Origin: CAZSRX01 sp964609675 [NCBI: uncultured Bacteroidota bacterium]
GTDB lineage: Bacteria; CLD3; SB21
Length of the DNA: 64,000 nucleotides
Direction of reading: 5' to 3'
Assembly (NCBI GenBank): GCA_964609675.1
Contig: CAZSRX010000017.1
Span: 1-64,000, forward strand
The stretch's first letter is position 1. Each line of letters starts with the position of its first letter. Below are positions 1 to 9,446 of this stretch, in pieces. The position numbers were made by a program, and so were the translations under genes. The notes under the pieces were generated by a model. It had not been told where the DNA came from and did no database searches. It saw nothing but the letters and a program-made list of their open reading frames with translations.

Positions 1-72
1 TATTATTTTAACTTATGCCGTAGTGTATAAAATTTAGGTGAAAGTTAGGTGAATATTCTTGTTTGTGAGTTT

Positions 73-552
73 TTACAGACGTGTCCAGTAACTGGTACGC
101 CCGATCAGCGAGAAGCCGATATAGCCGCGCAGTTTTAATTTATTGGCATCCACAAGCTGAATATACGACTTGTAGTCACTGCCTTTTTTCGGATCATAAA
201 TGCGGCCGCCGCTCCATTCTTCATTGTCAATATCGTACTTAAAATTGCGGAGTATGATCAGGCCGAGAATAGGCTGGTTCTGTTTCGACTCGTCGGGATT
301 TTTAAAATCAACTTTGGCGGCGCCAAGCTTGACATTAGGATGATCGTTTTCCTCCACGTCATTTTGTGTGTAGTACGGCTCCTTTAACCAAATGATTTTT
401 CCGAAATATTCATCCCCTTTTTTAAAGATTTCAATCTTAGCAGTACCTTCTTCATTTAACCACGTTCCGATAATATCATCGGGGCTGACCGCCCATCCTG
501 ACCCTCTCATAAAACCGCCGATAACAAGCATAAGGTAAAGTAAAGGTTTCAT
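73..552 (-). CDS. DUF2147 family secreted protein
   Basis: A 159-residue exported protein of the DUF2147 family. A hydrophobic N-terminal segment (residues 1-21) looks like a signal peptide. The domain starts with the G-T-W typical of the family at residues 29-31, continues through 'GGRIYDP' near residue 115 and ends in the family's C-terminal block with 'RGYIG', 'GRT' and 'YWTRL'. Family members are small periplasmic or outer-membrane-associated beta proteins with no established reaction. The ATG is preceded by GGAG at good spacing, and a promoter-like element lies about 45 bases upstream, so the gene is probably monocistronic. The family call is firm; the role is unknown. Confidence 0.85.
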   Translation of the reverse strand: MKPLLYLMLVIGGFMRGSGWAVSPDDIIGTWLNEEGTAKIEIFKKGDEYFGKIIWLKEPYYTQNDVEENDHPNVKLGAAKVDFKNPDESKQNQPILGLIILRNFKYDIDNEEWSGGRIYDPKKGSDYKSYIQLVDANKLKLRGYIGFSLIGRTSYWTRL

Positions 553-597
553 GGATGTCTCCGTTAATAAATTATTGCATGTGCATCTTTACGTTTT

Positions 598-626
598 ATT
601 TTAAGAATTCTAAATTTCATTATCAA
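598..626 (-). promoter_or_regulatory. sigma-70-like promoter of the DUF2147 gene
   Basis: On the minus strand a TTGATA hexamer (626-621) and a TAAAAT hexamer (603-598) are separated by exactly 17 bases, about 45 bases upstream of the ATG at 552. Seen by eye only. The AT-rich context raises the chance of a coincidental match. Confidence 0.45.
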
Positions 627-660
627 CTATTTAAAAAAATATAATAATTTGTAAAACCGC

Positions 661-1581
661 TCATTTTAATATCGTGAAAAATGCGGTATCGGCTATTGCC
701 GAGCCGAACACACCGATACCATCGCCGCGGATGTACATCACCGGCTCGTGAAAATTTCCGTCCATTTCCTGAACGCTGCCGTGGGTGAGGTAAAAATCCT
801 TGAAATTCCGGTCGCAGGCGTACACAACGGCTTGATAATGGCCGTAGAACCAGAGGTTAAACCATAGCACCTGATGCTCGGAAATTCCCGGACTCATAGG
901 CATGTTCAGGGCTAAGTCGTTCGTATATTTAAACATTCGCAGGTACTTGACTACGTCGGATGTATCCACATCGGCGAAAGGATTTACCGGTGAATACACA
1001 AAGGTGCTGGAATCTCCATCAAGCGCCGTAAATGAAAGGATATAGGAATCCACGTTCGGTGAGCGGGTGAATCGAATGGTAAAAAATTTCAGAGCGCCGC
1101 TCGGATCCGTTTCACGGTAATGCATCGGGCTGGTGAGCGTGAGGGAATCCACGATGCCGAATCCTTCCTGCGGCGTGACGGTTTCAGCTTCGGCTTCCAG
1201 CGAATCACCGTCAATAACAGCTTTAACGGACAGTCGATAGGCACGGTTGTGCTCGATAATCAAGTCGCTGCCATTGTATTCAAAACTTTTCATCGCAGGA
1301 TTGTAGGTCAACTCATACCGCGTGGTATCAGGCGGAGCGGTCATAAGCACCTCGGCGTTTGGCAGAAACAGACTGTCGCGAACTAAGCGAATGCGCCCGC
1401 CCAGCGGGATATTGCGCATAATGACGATGTTTTCCACTTTGCGGCCCGGAAAGACATACCCCTGAATGACGATTTTAGGATGATAGGTACTGCCGTCAAG
1501 TTCCACTTCGCCTTCGCCGCATGAAACGCCGAAAGCCAGCAGAATGGCTGCTCCAAAGAGCTTTAGTTGATTTATTTTCAT
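661..1581 (-). CDS. DUF4249 family outer-membrane lipoprotein
   Basis: A 306-residue lipoprotein. The N-terminus is hydrophobic and reaches a Cys at about residue 21 ('FGVSC'), followed by acidic residues as in many FCB-group lipoproteins. The rest is beta-rich, and the C-terminal segment with 'GDGIGVFGS' followed by a short tail is typical of DUF4249. DUF4249 genes usually sit directly downstream of a TonB-dependent receptor, as here: the receptor gene ends 10 bases upstream in the same orientation, so the two are almost certainly one operon. By analogy it should be a surface-exposed or periplasmic partner of that receptor; the ligand cannot be inferred. Confidence 0.8.
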   Translation of the reverse strand: MKINQLKLFGAAILLAFGVSCGEGEVELDGSTYHPKIVIQGYVFPGRKVENIVIMRNIPLGGRIRLVRDSLFLPNAEVLMTAPPDTTRYELTYNPAMKSFEYNGSDLIIEHNRAYRLSVKAVIDGDSLEAEAETVTPQEGFGIVDSLTLTSPMHYRETDPSGALKFFTIRFTRSPNVDSYILSFTALDGDSSTFVYSPVNPFADVDTSDVVKYLRMFKYTNDLALNMPMSPGISEHQVLWFNLWFYGHYQAVVYACDRNFKDFYLTHGSVQEMDGNFHEPVMYIRGDGIGVFGSAIADTAFFTILK

Positions 1582-1591
1582 AACCCTCCTA

Positions 1592-3934
1592 TTAAAATTT
1601 GGCGTTGATACCCAGTGTAGGAAGGATGGGAAACATCCCTGTCGTTTTGGTATGCATCACCACCACATCGGGATCGTTAATATCTTTTTCCATATATTGG
1701 ACAAACCATACATTTTTTCGGTTACCGACGTTGAAGACCTGAACATAGGGAGCGAAGGTCCAGTGCGTAAAACGCCGTTCCCATGTCAGGCTTAAGTCTA
1801 AACGGGCGTAATAGGGCAAACGGGCGGCATTAATCTCGTCCGGATAAAGCACGGTGGCAGGCGGTCCGTCGGGTGTGGGCGCTATATGATAGAGCGAACC
1901 GGGCATTGTAATCGGCTGACCGGAGGTATAAGTGAAATTCGTTCCCAGCAGCCATTGGCTTCGGTGATTTTTCAGCGGCTTGCCCTTTAAGGCGCGTAAC
2001 AGATTACGGATATCGGTATTGCACACCAGATTGACGGTTGCGGTGCGGTCATGGCGGGGACGATAGGGCATGTTTCGGTTGATTTCGGGAAAGCGGTATG
2101 CCGTCTTCGCCAGGGCGTAACCCAGCCAACCGGTAACGGCTCCGGTTTCTTTTTTAAACAATATCTCAATGCCCATGGAATTGCCGCTGCCTTCGTTGTA
2201 CATACCCTCGCTGCTGCTGTACACCGGCGTGCCGTCCGGATCGTATCCGGTTGGGCGGATTGTAACAATCATGTTCTGGTTGAGACTGTAAAGACGGTTG
2301 TACTTTTTATAATACATCTCGACTTCCAGTTGCACGGCATGGCCGACATCCTGCTGATAGCCAAAGATGTAATGGTACGCGCGGGAGACTTTCTGATACC
2401 GGTCGGAACTGGACCAGATGCCGATAAAGAATGGACGGGGTATCCGGTGCAGATACTGATGATACAGGCCGAACGCCGCTTTGAGGTTTACCGTCTCATA
2501 CAGCCGGTACTTGAGGGTCAGCCGCGGGTCAAGGTTCTGGAAATTTTTATCGGAATCAAAATACGTGTAGCGAAGGCCCGACTCCACCTCCCATGGTTCA
2601 GAGGGGCTCCAGTTTGTTTGTCCGTAGAGCGCGTACAACCCGCGTCTTCCGCCGGCGTCTACGCGGGCGCCCGGAAAGGACTGCTTGTAGCGGCCGTAAA
2701 GATTTTTCTGTTCAAATCCGAACCGGTAGGTAATATGCTTCGAATGATAATACTCCAGGTTGCCCTTGAAAGTAAGATCGGTAAGGGTGTTGTGTTCCTC
2801 CAGCTCGGAGCCCTCGTTGAATTCAAAATCCGAGCCGAAGTAGCTGCCGGTTACCCAGAAATTCGCGAATAATTGCGGATTCAGCACGGTCGTCCAGCGG
2901 ATACTGCCGGTACGGTTGCCCCAGTTGTAATCAAATCCGGCCTTATCGTCCGATTTCTCGTTAAACACAAAATTGAGCACATCCCGGCCGCCGTATCCGC
3001 TGACGGTAAGGTTATTATTTTCGTTGATTTCAAAAAATCCTTTGATGTTGCCGTCATAAAAATAATAATCCGGGATTTCGTCAATGGCCTTGCCGATGGT
3101 CTGATCGAAATACGTGCGGCGGATCGAGCCGGACACCGAACCGAAAGAACCGACCGGCATTTGCAGCGTGGTGCGCGCGGCCAGCAGTCCCAGCGAGGCG
3201 CTGCCTTCAAAGCGCTCGCGGTTTCCGTCGAGGTTGGTCACGTTCAGGATGGACGACATGCGGCCGCCGTACTCCGCGCCAAAACCGCCCTTGGATATAT
3301 CCACTTTTTTGATCGCATCGGTGTTAAACGTGGAAAAAAGGCCAAACATATGCTCCGGATTATATACGTCCGTTCCGTCAATCATATAAAGATTCTGGTC
3401 AGGCGTACCGCCGCGGACATACAACTCTGAAGAAAAATCCGACAACGGGACGATCCCGGGCAGCGTTTGGAGCGACCGCAGTAAATCGGACTCCGCCACA
3501 AACGGGATCTGGTTGATTTCCCTGCCTGACAGTTCAATTTTGGATACCGGCTTTTCGAACCATTGCTGGATTTTAGGGATCGAGTCGGCGGTAATGACAA
3601 TCTCCTCGCCCTCGATGGTAGAGGGGCTCAGCCGAATCGCAACGGATTTTTTCTCGCCGGCTTTTACCGTCACCGTCTGCGTATAGGTTTTATAGCCGAT
3701 GTACTGGCACGTCAGCGTGTAGGTACCGGCCGTCAGCCGGGGAATCGTGAAATAGCCGTTCAGGTTCGTGGTGCTTCCGCGGAAATTTTCTCTCAGAAAC
3801 ACGTTGGCGCCGATAAGCGCCTCGCCGTTAGATAAATCGTAAACGAAACCGTGCACGGCGGCTGTCGGATTGGTCTGAGCATGCGATAGGGCGGGCAAAA
3901 ATACAACCAGCAAAATCGTTATGATCTTTCTCAT
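1592..3934 (-). CDS. TonB-dependent outer-membrane receptor
   Basis: A 780-residue TonB-dependent receptor. In order: signal peptide (1-19, ending A-Q), a carboxypeptidase-regulatory-like beta-sandwich (about 22-110, 'VHGFVYDLSNGEALIGANV'), a plug domain (about 130-240, with 'LYVRGGTPDQNLYMIDGTDVY') and a 22-strand-type barrel running to a C-terminal Phe. Such receptors import a bound ligand across the outer membrane using energy from TonB-ExbBD, none of which is encoded in the window. It is shorter than SusC proteins and has a DUF4249 lipoprotein rather than SusD downstream, so glycan uptake is not implied. Family call certain, ligand unknown. Confidence 0.93.
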   Translation of the reverse strand: MRKIITILLVVFLPALSHAQTNPTAAVHGFVYDLSNGEALIGANVFLRENFRGSTTNLNGYFTIPRLTAGTYTLTCQYIGYKTYTQTVTVKAGEKKSVAIRLSPSTIEGEEIVITADSIPKIQQWFEKPVSKIELSGREINQIPFVAESDLLRSLQTLPGIVPLSDFSSELYVRGGTPDQNLYMIDGTDVYNPEHMFGLFSTFNTDAIKKVDISKGGFGAEYGGRMSSILNVTNLDGNRERFEGSASLGLLAARTTLQMPVGSFGSVSGSIRRTYFDQTIGKAIDEIPDYYFYDGNIKGFFEINENNNLTVSGYGGRDVLNFVFNEKSDDKAGFDYNWGNRTGSIRWTTVLNPQLFANFWVTGSYFGSDFEFNEGSELEEHNTLTDLTFKGNLEYYHSKHITYRFGFEQKNLYGRYKQSFPGARVDAGGRRGLYALYGQTNWSPSEPWEVESGLRYTYFDSDKNFQNLDPRLTLKYRLYETVNLKAAFGLYHQYLHRIPRPFFIGIWSSSDRYQKVSRAYHYIFGYQQDVGHAVQLEVEMYYKKYNRLYSLNQNMIVTIRPTGYDPDGTPVYSSSEGMYNEGSGNSMGIEILFKKETGAVTGWLGYALAKTAYRFPEINRNMPYRPRHDRTATVNLVCNTDIRNLLRALKGKPLKNHRSQWLLGTNFTYTSGQPITMPGSLYHIAPTPDGPPATVLYPDEINAARLPYYARLDLSLTWERRFTHWTFAPYVQVFNVGNRKNVWFVQYMEKDINDPDVVVMHTKTTGMFPILPTLGINAKF

Positions 3935-4093
3935 ACTTGCCTTAAAATTTTTATGGATTCTCCGTGTTTTTTTTCATCCCATACAACAGGGTTTTTGTGT
4001 TAATGCCCTTTTCCGCTAAAATATAGCTGTCAATTGTTTTCCAAAACAGACGGAATCATGAAACTGAGCTACTGTTTTTCTTAAAAAAGACGA

Positions 4094-4981
4094 CTATAGG
4101 GTTTGCTCGTCCGCGTGGTAGGAACTTCGCACGAGCGGCGCCGACTCGACGTGTTTAAAACCGATGGACAATCCGTATGATTTGAACTCAAGAAATTCCT
4201 CCGGGGTCAGATACCGGTGAACGGGGCGATGCGTTTTGGTCGGCTGTAGATACTGTCCCAGTGTCAGAATGTCGGTACCGATTTCCCTTAAATCATGCAT
4301 CACGGTGCGCACGGCGGTCCCGGTTTCGCCGAGGCCGAGCATGAGCCCGCTTTTGGTGGTCAAGCCGCGCCGTTTGGAAAATTCCAGCACGCGGAGACTG
4401 CGGCGATAATCGGCTTGGGGGCGCACGTCCGGATACAATTCCGGAACGGTCTCGATGTTGTGATTGAGAATATCCGGGCGGGCATCGAGGACGGTTGCCA
4501 GTGCGGTTTCGTCGCCGCGGAAATCGGGGATCAGCACTTCAACCCGGCAGCCGGGAACCTGTTCGCGTATGGCCCGTATCGTGTTTGCGAACGCTGATGC
4601 GCCGCCGTCGGGCAGGTCGTCGCGCGTGACGGAAGTAACCACCGCATAACGCAGTTTCATGATTTTCACGGATTCCGCGATACGGCGTGGCTCGGCCAAG
4701 TCGGGCGGAGCCGGTTTACCTGAAGTGACCGCGCAGAAGCGGCAGTCCCGCGTGCAGATATCGCCAAGAATCATGAACGTCGCCGTCCCGCGGTTCCAGC
4801 ATTCCGAGACGTTGGGACAGCGGGCCTCCTCGCAAACCGTATGCAGACACTGCGAGGTAATCAATTTTTTGATTTCACTGTACCGCGTACCCAGAGGTAC
4901 TTTGACTTTAAGCCAGGAAGGCCTTGCGGAAACGGTTGGTTCTCCCGGCTCTTCCAGGGCGTTTTTTTCTTTGGGTTCCAT
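4094..4981 (-). CDS. lipA: Lipoyl synthase
   Basis: A 295-residue radical-SAM enzyme that inserts two sulfurs into protein-bound octanoyl groups to make lipoyl cofactor. The auxiliary cluster motif C-x4-C-x5-C is present ('CEEARCPNVSEC' preceded by a Cys), as is the radical-SAM C-x3-C-x2-C motif ('CTRDCRFC'). The C-terminal R-S-S-Y-H block that ligates the auxiliary cluster is intact. Length is normal. The gene starts 11 bases after the HIT gene stop, so the two are probably co-transcribed. No lipB/lplA is in the window. Confidence 0.97.
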   Translation of the reverse strand: MEPKEKNALEEPGEPTVSARPSWLKVKVPLGTRYSEIKKLITSQCLHTVCEEARCPNVSECWNRGTATFMILGDICTRDCRFCAVTSGKPAPPDLAEPRRIAESVKIMKLRYAVVTSVTRDDLPDGGASAFANTIRAIREQVPGCRVEVLIPDFRGDETALATVLDARPDILNHNIETVPELYPDVRPQADYRRSLRVLEFSKRRGLTTKSGLMLGLGETGTAVRTVMHDLREIGTDILTLGQYLQPTKTHRPVHRYLTPEEFLEFKSYGLSIGFKHVESAPLVRSSYHADEQTL

Positions 4982-4992
4982 ATCGACGCGTA

Positions 4993-5337
4993 TCAGACCG
5001 GGCTCCAGCCCATTGGTTTGCCGCCGAGAACGTGAAAATGCAGGTGCGGCACGTCCTGGCCGGCAAATCCGCCGTTGTTGGTGATAACGCGGAATCCCTG
5101 CTCCGCGATACCGACCTGCCGGGCGATGTTACCAATGGCCAGCATGAGCTTACCGGCCAGCACGGTATCCTGTTCGGTCAGTTCCGCCAGACGGGGAATG
5201 TGTTTTCGGGGAACGACCAGTAAGTGGGTCGGCGATTTGGGATTGATGTCAGGAAATGCCACCAGATCTTCATCCTGATAAACCATCGGCGTTGGGATTT
5301 CTCCGGCAATGATTTTACAAAAAATACAGTCGCTCAT
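4993..5337 (-). CDS. HIT family (Hint-like) nucleotide-binding protein
   Basis: A 114-residue histidine-triad protein. The N-terminal C-x2-C ('CIFCKIIAGEIP') and the H-x-H-x-H active-site motif near the C-terminus ('HLHFHVLGG') are both present. Hint-type enzymes hydrolyse purine nucleoside phosphoramidates; the physiological substrate is usually unclear. The ATG has an AAGGA element at workable spacing. It lies immediately upstream of lipA on the same strand. Confidence 0.95.
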   Translation of the reverse strand: MSDCIFCKIIAGEIPTPMVYQDEDLVAFPDINPKSPTHLLVVPRKHIPRLAELTEQDTVLAGKLMLAIGNIARQVGIAEQGFRVITNNGGFAGQDVPHLHFHVLGGKPMGWSPV

Positions 5338-5362
5338 ATCTCGATATCCTTATAAAAATAAA

Positions 5363-6145
5363 TTAAAAAGTGCTTGCTTTCTTGGGTTCGGAAACCGGAT
5401 TGCCGGCTTTCGCGCGAATAGCGGCGCTTTTTTTCATGGAAAGGTATAAAATAAAGACAGAAAATACAATCCAAAGGATTGACCAGACGATAGCCGGCAA
5501 CCAGAATAACTCCGCCATAGCTTCCGCATCGGAATGACCCTGGCTATGCGGACTTCGCGGCGCGCCCATCGAAATAAAAATCAGCGCGATCATATCCCCG
5601 ATGGAATTGAGCGAACATTGTACGGCGAGAAAATTCACGAAAAAATACGCAAACATCGGTCCGGTTTTTAACGCCACGGCCAGAAATCCCGCCGCGAGAA
5701 GGCCGCATACTATCAATGTAAACATATCGCGTACGTAAAACACCATCGCCAGCAGGAGTATTACCGCCAGCGTAATCAGGATGGTTTTGGAGGACTGCCG
5801 CACGCCGCTCCAGACAATCAGCAGGCCCCCCACTATGGCCGATCCCACATAACCCGCGCTGGCAATCAAGCCCTTAGCCAGCGCGCCGCCGGTTACCGTA
5901 TGCTGCATGTAGCCGCTGGTGTCGGGATTCAGCACAATCCGTTTCACTTCTTCGCCCATGAGCAGGCTGGCTATCGTATGACAACCCTCGTGTACAAATG
6001 TGGTAAAAAAGTCAAAGGGCAGCAGCACGTAATGAATCAGCGGGAGCATGTTCAGCGCCATGGAAAGCACCGCCAGCGTAACAATGAAGCCGTTGCTTTC
6101 AAGGACGCGGGCTAATTTGGTTTTGATCGACGTGTCTTCGGCCAT
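5363..6145 (-). CDS. M50B-like membrane metalloprotease homologue
   Basis: A 260-residue polytopic membrane protein of the peptidase M50B-like family. An H-E-x-x-H zinc motif (His52-Glu53...His56, 'HEGCH') lies at the end of the first hydrophobic segment, and about five further hydrophobic stretches follow. A second polar motif with 'H-S-D-A-E' lies near residue 205 in the C-terminal third. Members are predicted intramembrane or site-2-like proteases, but few have a proven substrate. The start is supported by AGGAG just before the ATG. It faces away from hsp20 across a 300-base gap. Confidence 0.8.
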   Translation of the reverse strand: MAEDTSIKTKLARVLESNGFIVTLAVLSMALNMLPLIHYVLLPFDFFTTFVHEGCHTIASLLMGEEVKRIVLNPDTSGYMQHTVTGGALAKGLIASAGYVGSAIVGGLLIVWSGVRQSSKTILITLAVILLLAMVFYVRDMFTLIVCGLLAAGFLAVALKTGPMFAYFFVNFLAVQCSLNSIGDMIALIFISMGAPRSPHSQGHSDAEAMAELFWLPAIVWSILWIVFSVFILYLSMKKSAAIRAKAGNPVSEPKKASTF

Positions 6146-6442
6146 AACGCTCCTGTCTTTTTTTTATTTTAGGTGCGAATATAACGGAGTTAAATAAATT
6201 AATCAAATGTTTGTTAAAAATGTTTGCAGGGCTCCCGATACCCATAATCTGAATGGCCATTGCACAAACCTTACCAGTCAAACAATACGCCCATCGGTGA
6301 ATCGTTTCATTCATAAAATTAGGCCGGCGGCAATTAAAACACTTGCTTTTATTTAGCTTCTTTAAGTATATTTAATTTAAAGCAACCTTACGGACGCCGG
6401 GTTTCCGGTGCCGGCAGTCTAACGATTGACTGGAGCGTATAT
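6146..6442. other. Divergent intergenic region upstream of hsp20
   Basis: About 300 bases between divergent genes. Apart from the promoter-like element at 6343-6372 no gene is visible. No CIRCE (HrcA) inverted repeat was found upstream of the heat-shock genes. Confidence 0.5.
6343..6372 (+). promoter_or_regulatory. Possible promoter of hsp20-lon
   Basis: TTGCTT at 6343-6348 and TATATT at 6367-6372 with an 18-base spacer, about 70 bases upstream of the hsp20 ATG. It resembles a housekeeping promoter rather than a sigma-32-type one. Visual match only. Confidence 0.35.
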
Positions 6443-6889
6443 ATGGAAGCTAATTTGCGCATAACGAGCGGCCGTTTCCGCAATCATGACGAAGAGATGG
6501 AGTTCCTGTTTTCAAATTTTTTCAATTCCAAGTACCCGATTCTGGTAACCTCGGAAAAGCGGTGGCATCCGCCGACCGACGTTCTGGAAACCGACGAGGA
6601 GTATATGGTCGTCATGGATATCGCCAGCGTGCGGCAGGAAGACATCCAACTGACGTACGAGAACGGCGTGCTTACGGTGTCGGGCATACGTCGGGAACTG
6701 CAGATTTCCAAGAAACGGCATTATCATAAAATGGAAATCGATTTCGGCCCGTTCGAACGGCGGATTAAAATCAGCGCGCGTATTGCGGACAATGCCATCA
6801 AGGCCTGTTACGATAACGGATTCCTGATAATCCGCCTTAAAAAAGACGCCGCCCGACCCTCGAAAGTGATGAACATCCAGATTGAATAA
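6443..6889 (+). CDS. Hsp20/alpha-crystallin small heat-shock protein
   Basis: A 148-residue small heat-shock protein. The alpha-crystallin domain spans about residues 45-140, with the 'ENGVLTVSGIR' strand and the 'YDNGFLIIRLKK' strand typical of Hsp20 proteins, and a short C-terminal I-x-I-like anchor ('MNIQIE'). Such proteins bind unfolding proteins without ATP. The next gene, lon, begins 48 bases downstream in the same direction, giving a holdase-protease pair that is probably co-induced by stress. Confidence 0.92.
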   Translation: MEANLRITSGRFRNHDEEMEFLFSNFFNSKYPILVTSEKRWHPPTDVLETDEEYMVVMDIASVRQEDIQLTYENGVLTVSGIRRELQISKKRHYHKMEIDFGPFERRIKISARIADNAIKACYDNGFLIIRLKKDAARPSKVMNIQIE

Positions 6890-6937
6890 CCGTTCGCAAC
6901 CACCAACGTGTGTTAAAACTTTACGAAACGATTGCCC

Positions 6938-9409
6938 ATGACTGAACCGGTTTACAATCCCACCCTTGAAGCCCAGGACGCCGCCGCCAGCACGGTACCG
7001 GTATTTCCCATGCGCGACAACGTGCTGTTCCCGTTTGTAGTGTTCCCGCTGATTGTGAGCGAAAAACATTTGGTCAAGCTGGTTAACGACGCGTTAATCG
7101 GTTCGAAGACCATGGCCGTATTTGCCGTAAAAAATCCCGAAAAAGACTTACTAACCCGCGACGATCTTTATGAGGTGGGCACACTGGTCAGCATCCTGAA
7201 AATGTTTCAGGTGCCTGACGGCAGTATACGCCTGCTGGTACAGGGTCTTTCACGCGTCCGTCTGGAGCATCTGACCCGGGAACAGCCCTACATGACCGGC
7301 CTGGTTGAGGAAATCAGCGTGTCGTATGAAATGACCATGGAGACCGAAGCGCTCATGCGCGGCGTCATTGAAAATTTCCAGAAAATGGTCACACAATCGC
7401 CGGTACTCCCGGATGAACTGAAGGTCGTGATCAGCAACATCAAGGAACCGGACCGGCTGGCCGACATGGTGGCTTCCAGCCTGAATATTGACCTCAAAGA
7501 AAAACAGGACATCCTTGAGGCCATTGATATCAAGACCCGGCTGACGAAAGTCATGAGCGCCGTTCACCGTGAGATCCAGTTGCTGGAACTCAACAATAAA
7601 ATCCAGACCGAAGTCAACGCGGAATTGAGTAAGACCCAGCGGGAATATTTTCTTCGGGAGCAGTTGAAAGCCATCAAGCATGAGCTCGGCGAAGATGAGG
7701 ATGATTCGGTGGAACTCGAGGAACTGGCGCAGGCCATTGAGTCCAAGAAGATGCCCGCTGAAGCCCGTAAGGTTGCCGAAAAAGAACTCGGACGGCTGCA
7801 GCAAATGTCGCCGGCGTCGGCGGAATATACTGTGAGTAAAACCTACCTGGATTGGCTGATCGAGATCCCATGGTACGATAAAACCAAAGAAATGATTAAT
7901 ATTAAAAAAGCCAAAGCGATACTCGACGCCGATCACTACGATCTGACTGATGTAAAGGACCGCATTCTGGAATTCCTGGCCGTCCGGAAACTTCGTAAGG
8001 AAAGTAAGAGTCCGATTCTGTGTTTTCTCGGTCCGCCGGGCGTGGGCAAGACGTCGCTCGGCAAGTCGATTGCGCGGGCGGTAGGGCGCAAATTTGTTCG
8101 TTTCAGCCTCGGCGGCGTCAAGGATGAGGCGGAAATACGCGGCCACCGGCGGACGTATATCGGCGCGCTGCCGGGCAAAATCATCCAGGAAATCCGACGC
8201 TGCCAGAGCAATAACCCCGTGTTTATGCTCGACGAAATAGATAAAATCGGGCAGGATTTCCGCGGCGATCCCGCGGCGGCGCTGCTCGAGGTGCTGGACC
8301 CGGAACAGAACGCGGCGTTCGTGGATCATTATATTGACATTCCGTTCAACCTTTCCAACGTGATGTTTATCGCCACCGCCAATGAACTGTCGCCGATTCC
8401 GCCGGCTCTGCTGGATCGCATGGAAGTGCTCCGGCTTCCGGGTTACATCACGGAAGAAAAGCTGGAGATCGCCAAACGCTACATCATTCCGCGGCAGATT
8501 CTTGAAAACGGCCTGCAGGCAAAAGAACTGGAATTCCGAGACGAAGCCGTACTGCAAGTCATCAGTGCGTATACCTGGGAATCGGGCGTTCGCAATCTGG
8601 AGCGTGAAATCGCCAACATCTGCCGCAAGGTCGCGCGCCGGAAGGCCGAACGCACCATCAAAGGCAAAACGGTGCTTCAAGCCGATGACGTCCGTGAATT
8701 CCTCGGCCCTCAGAAGATTTTTCCCGAAACCGCTCACCGCCGGGACGAAATCGGCGTGGCTACCGGTCTGGCCTGGACCCAGAACGGCGGCGAAATCCTG
8801 TTCATCGAATCCCGGCTCATGAAAGGCAACCGCGGTCTTCAACTGACCGGCCAGCTGGGCAACGTCATGAAAGAATCGGCACAGGCCGCGCTGTCCTACA
8901 TCCGTTCCAAAGCCAAAGAATTAAAAATCGACGCTTCGCTGTTTAACAAAATGGACATCCACATACATATCCCTTCCGGCGCGACACCCAAGGACGGGCC
9001 GTCGGCCGGCGTGACGATCGTTACCTGTCTCGCGTCCCTTCTGACCCGGCGTCCCGTGCGCCACGATGTAGCCATGACCGGCGAAATCACGCTGAGAGGT
9101 AAGGTGATGCCGGTGGGCGGCATCCGTGAGAAAGTGGTCGCAGCCCGGCGCGCGGGCATCCGGACCATCATACTTCCAAAACTGAACGCGAATGACCTGA
9201 CCGACGTCCCCGATTATGTAAAACAATCCCTTTCTTTTATTTTTGTGGAACATGTCGATGAGGTGATCCCGGCGGCACTGACGAGCGGCTCTTTAAAATC
9301 CAAAACAGAAAAAACCGCCAAAAAAAATCGCATCGCCGTGCGGCGCCACAAAACGGCCGCTTACCATACCACTAAAAAAACAAAACCGGCCCGGCCTTCG
9401 CATCCATGA
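6938..9409 (+). CDS. lon: ATP-dependent protease Lon
   Basis: A cytoplasmic AAA+ serine protease of 823 residues when started at the ATG at 6938; an in-frame TTG six bases upstream is an alternative. In order: LON substrate-binding domain (about 20-215), coiled helices, AAA+ module with Walker A 'GPPGVGKTS' and Walker B 'FMLDEIDKI', and the C-terminal protease with the Ser-Lys dyad (about Ser689 in 'KDGPSAGV' and Lys732 in '[13 protein letters not shown]'). The last 30 or so residues form a Lys/Arg/His-rich tail not seen in standard Lon. It follows hsp20 and is probably in its operon. Confidence 0.97.
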   Translation: MTEPVYNPTLEAQDAAASTVPVFPMRDNVLFPFVVFPLIVSEKHLVKLVNDALIGSKTMAVFAVKNPEKDLLTRDDLYEVGTLVSILKMFQVPDGSIRLLVQGLSRVRLEHLTREQPYMTGLVEEISVSYEMTMETEALMRGVIENFQKMVTQSPVLPDELKVVISNIKEPDRLADMVASSLNIDLKEKQDILEAIDIKTRLTKVMSAVHREIQLLELNNKIQTEVNAELSKTQREYFLREQLKAIKHELGEDEDDSVELEELAQAIESKKMPAEARKVAEKELGRLQQMSPASAEYTVSKTYLDWLIEIPWYDKTKEMINIKKAKAILDADHYDLTDVKDRILEFLAVRKLRKESKSPILCFLGPPGVGKTSLGKSIARAVGRKFVRFSLGGVKDEAEIRGHRRTYIGALPGKIIQEIRRCQSNNPVFMLDEIDKIGQDFRGDPAAALLEVLDPEQNAAFVDHYIDIPFNLSNVMFIATANELSPIPPALLDRMEVLRLPGYITEEKLEIAKRYIIPRQILENGLQAKELEFRDEAVLQVISAYTWESGVRNLEREIANICRKVARRKAERTIKGKTVLQADDVREFLGPQKIFPETAHRRDEIGVATGLAWTQNGGEILFIESRLMKGNRGLQLTGQLGNVMKESAQAALSYIRSKAKELKIDASLFNKMDIHIHIPSGATPKDGPSAGVTIVTCLASLLTRRPVRHDVAMTGEITLRGKVMPVGGIREKVVAARRAGIRTIILPKLNANDLTDVPDYVKQSLSFIFVEHVDEVIPAALTSGSLKSKTEKTAKKNRIAVRRHKTAAYHTTKKTKPARPSHP

Positions 9410-9446
9410 ACCGCCCGAATTTAAACCGGCTGTCCTGCATCATGCC

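Noticed and set aside
3990-4055. TTGACA on the minus strand upstream of the TonB receptor, considered as a -35 element
   Set aside because: No acceptable -10 hexamer at 16-18 bases; TATATT follows much too closely.
6146-6442. Search for a CIRCE element or sigma-32-type promoter before hsp20-lon
   Set aside because: No TTAGCACTC/GAGTGCTAA pair or CTTGAAA/CCCAT-type promoter was seen.
7250-8842. A 530-codon open frame antisense to lon
   Set aside because: It is a shadow of the high-GC third-position pattern of lon, has no family resemblance, and lon is intact over the whole stretch.
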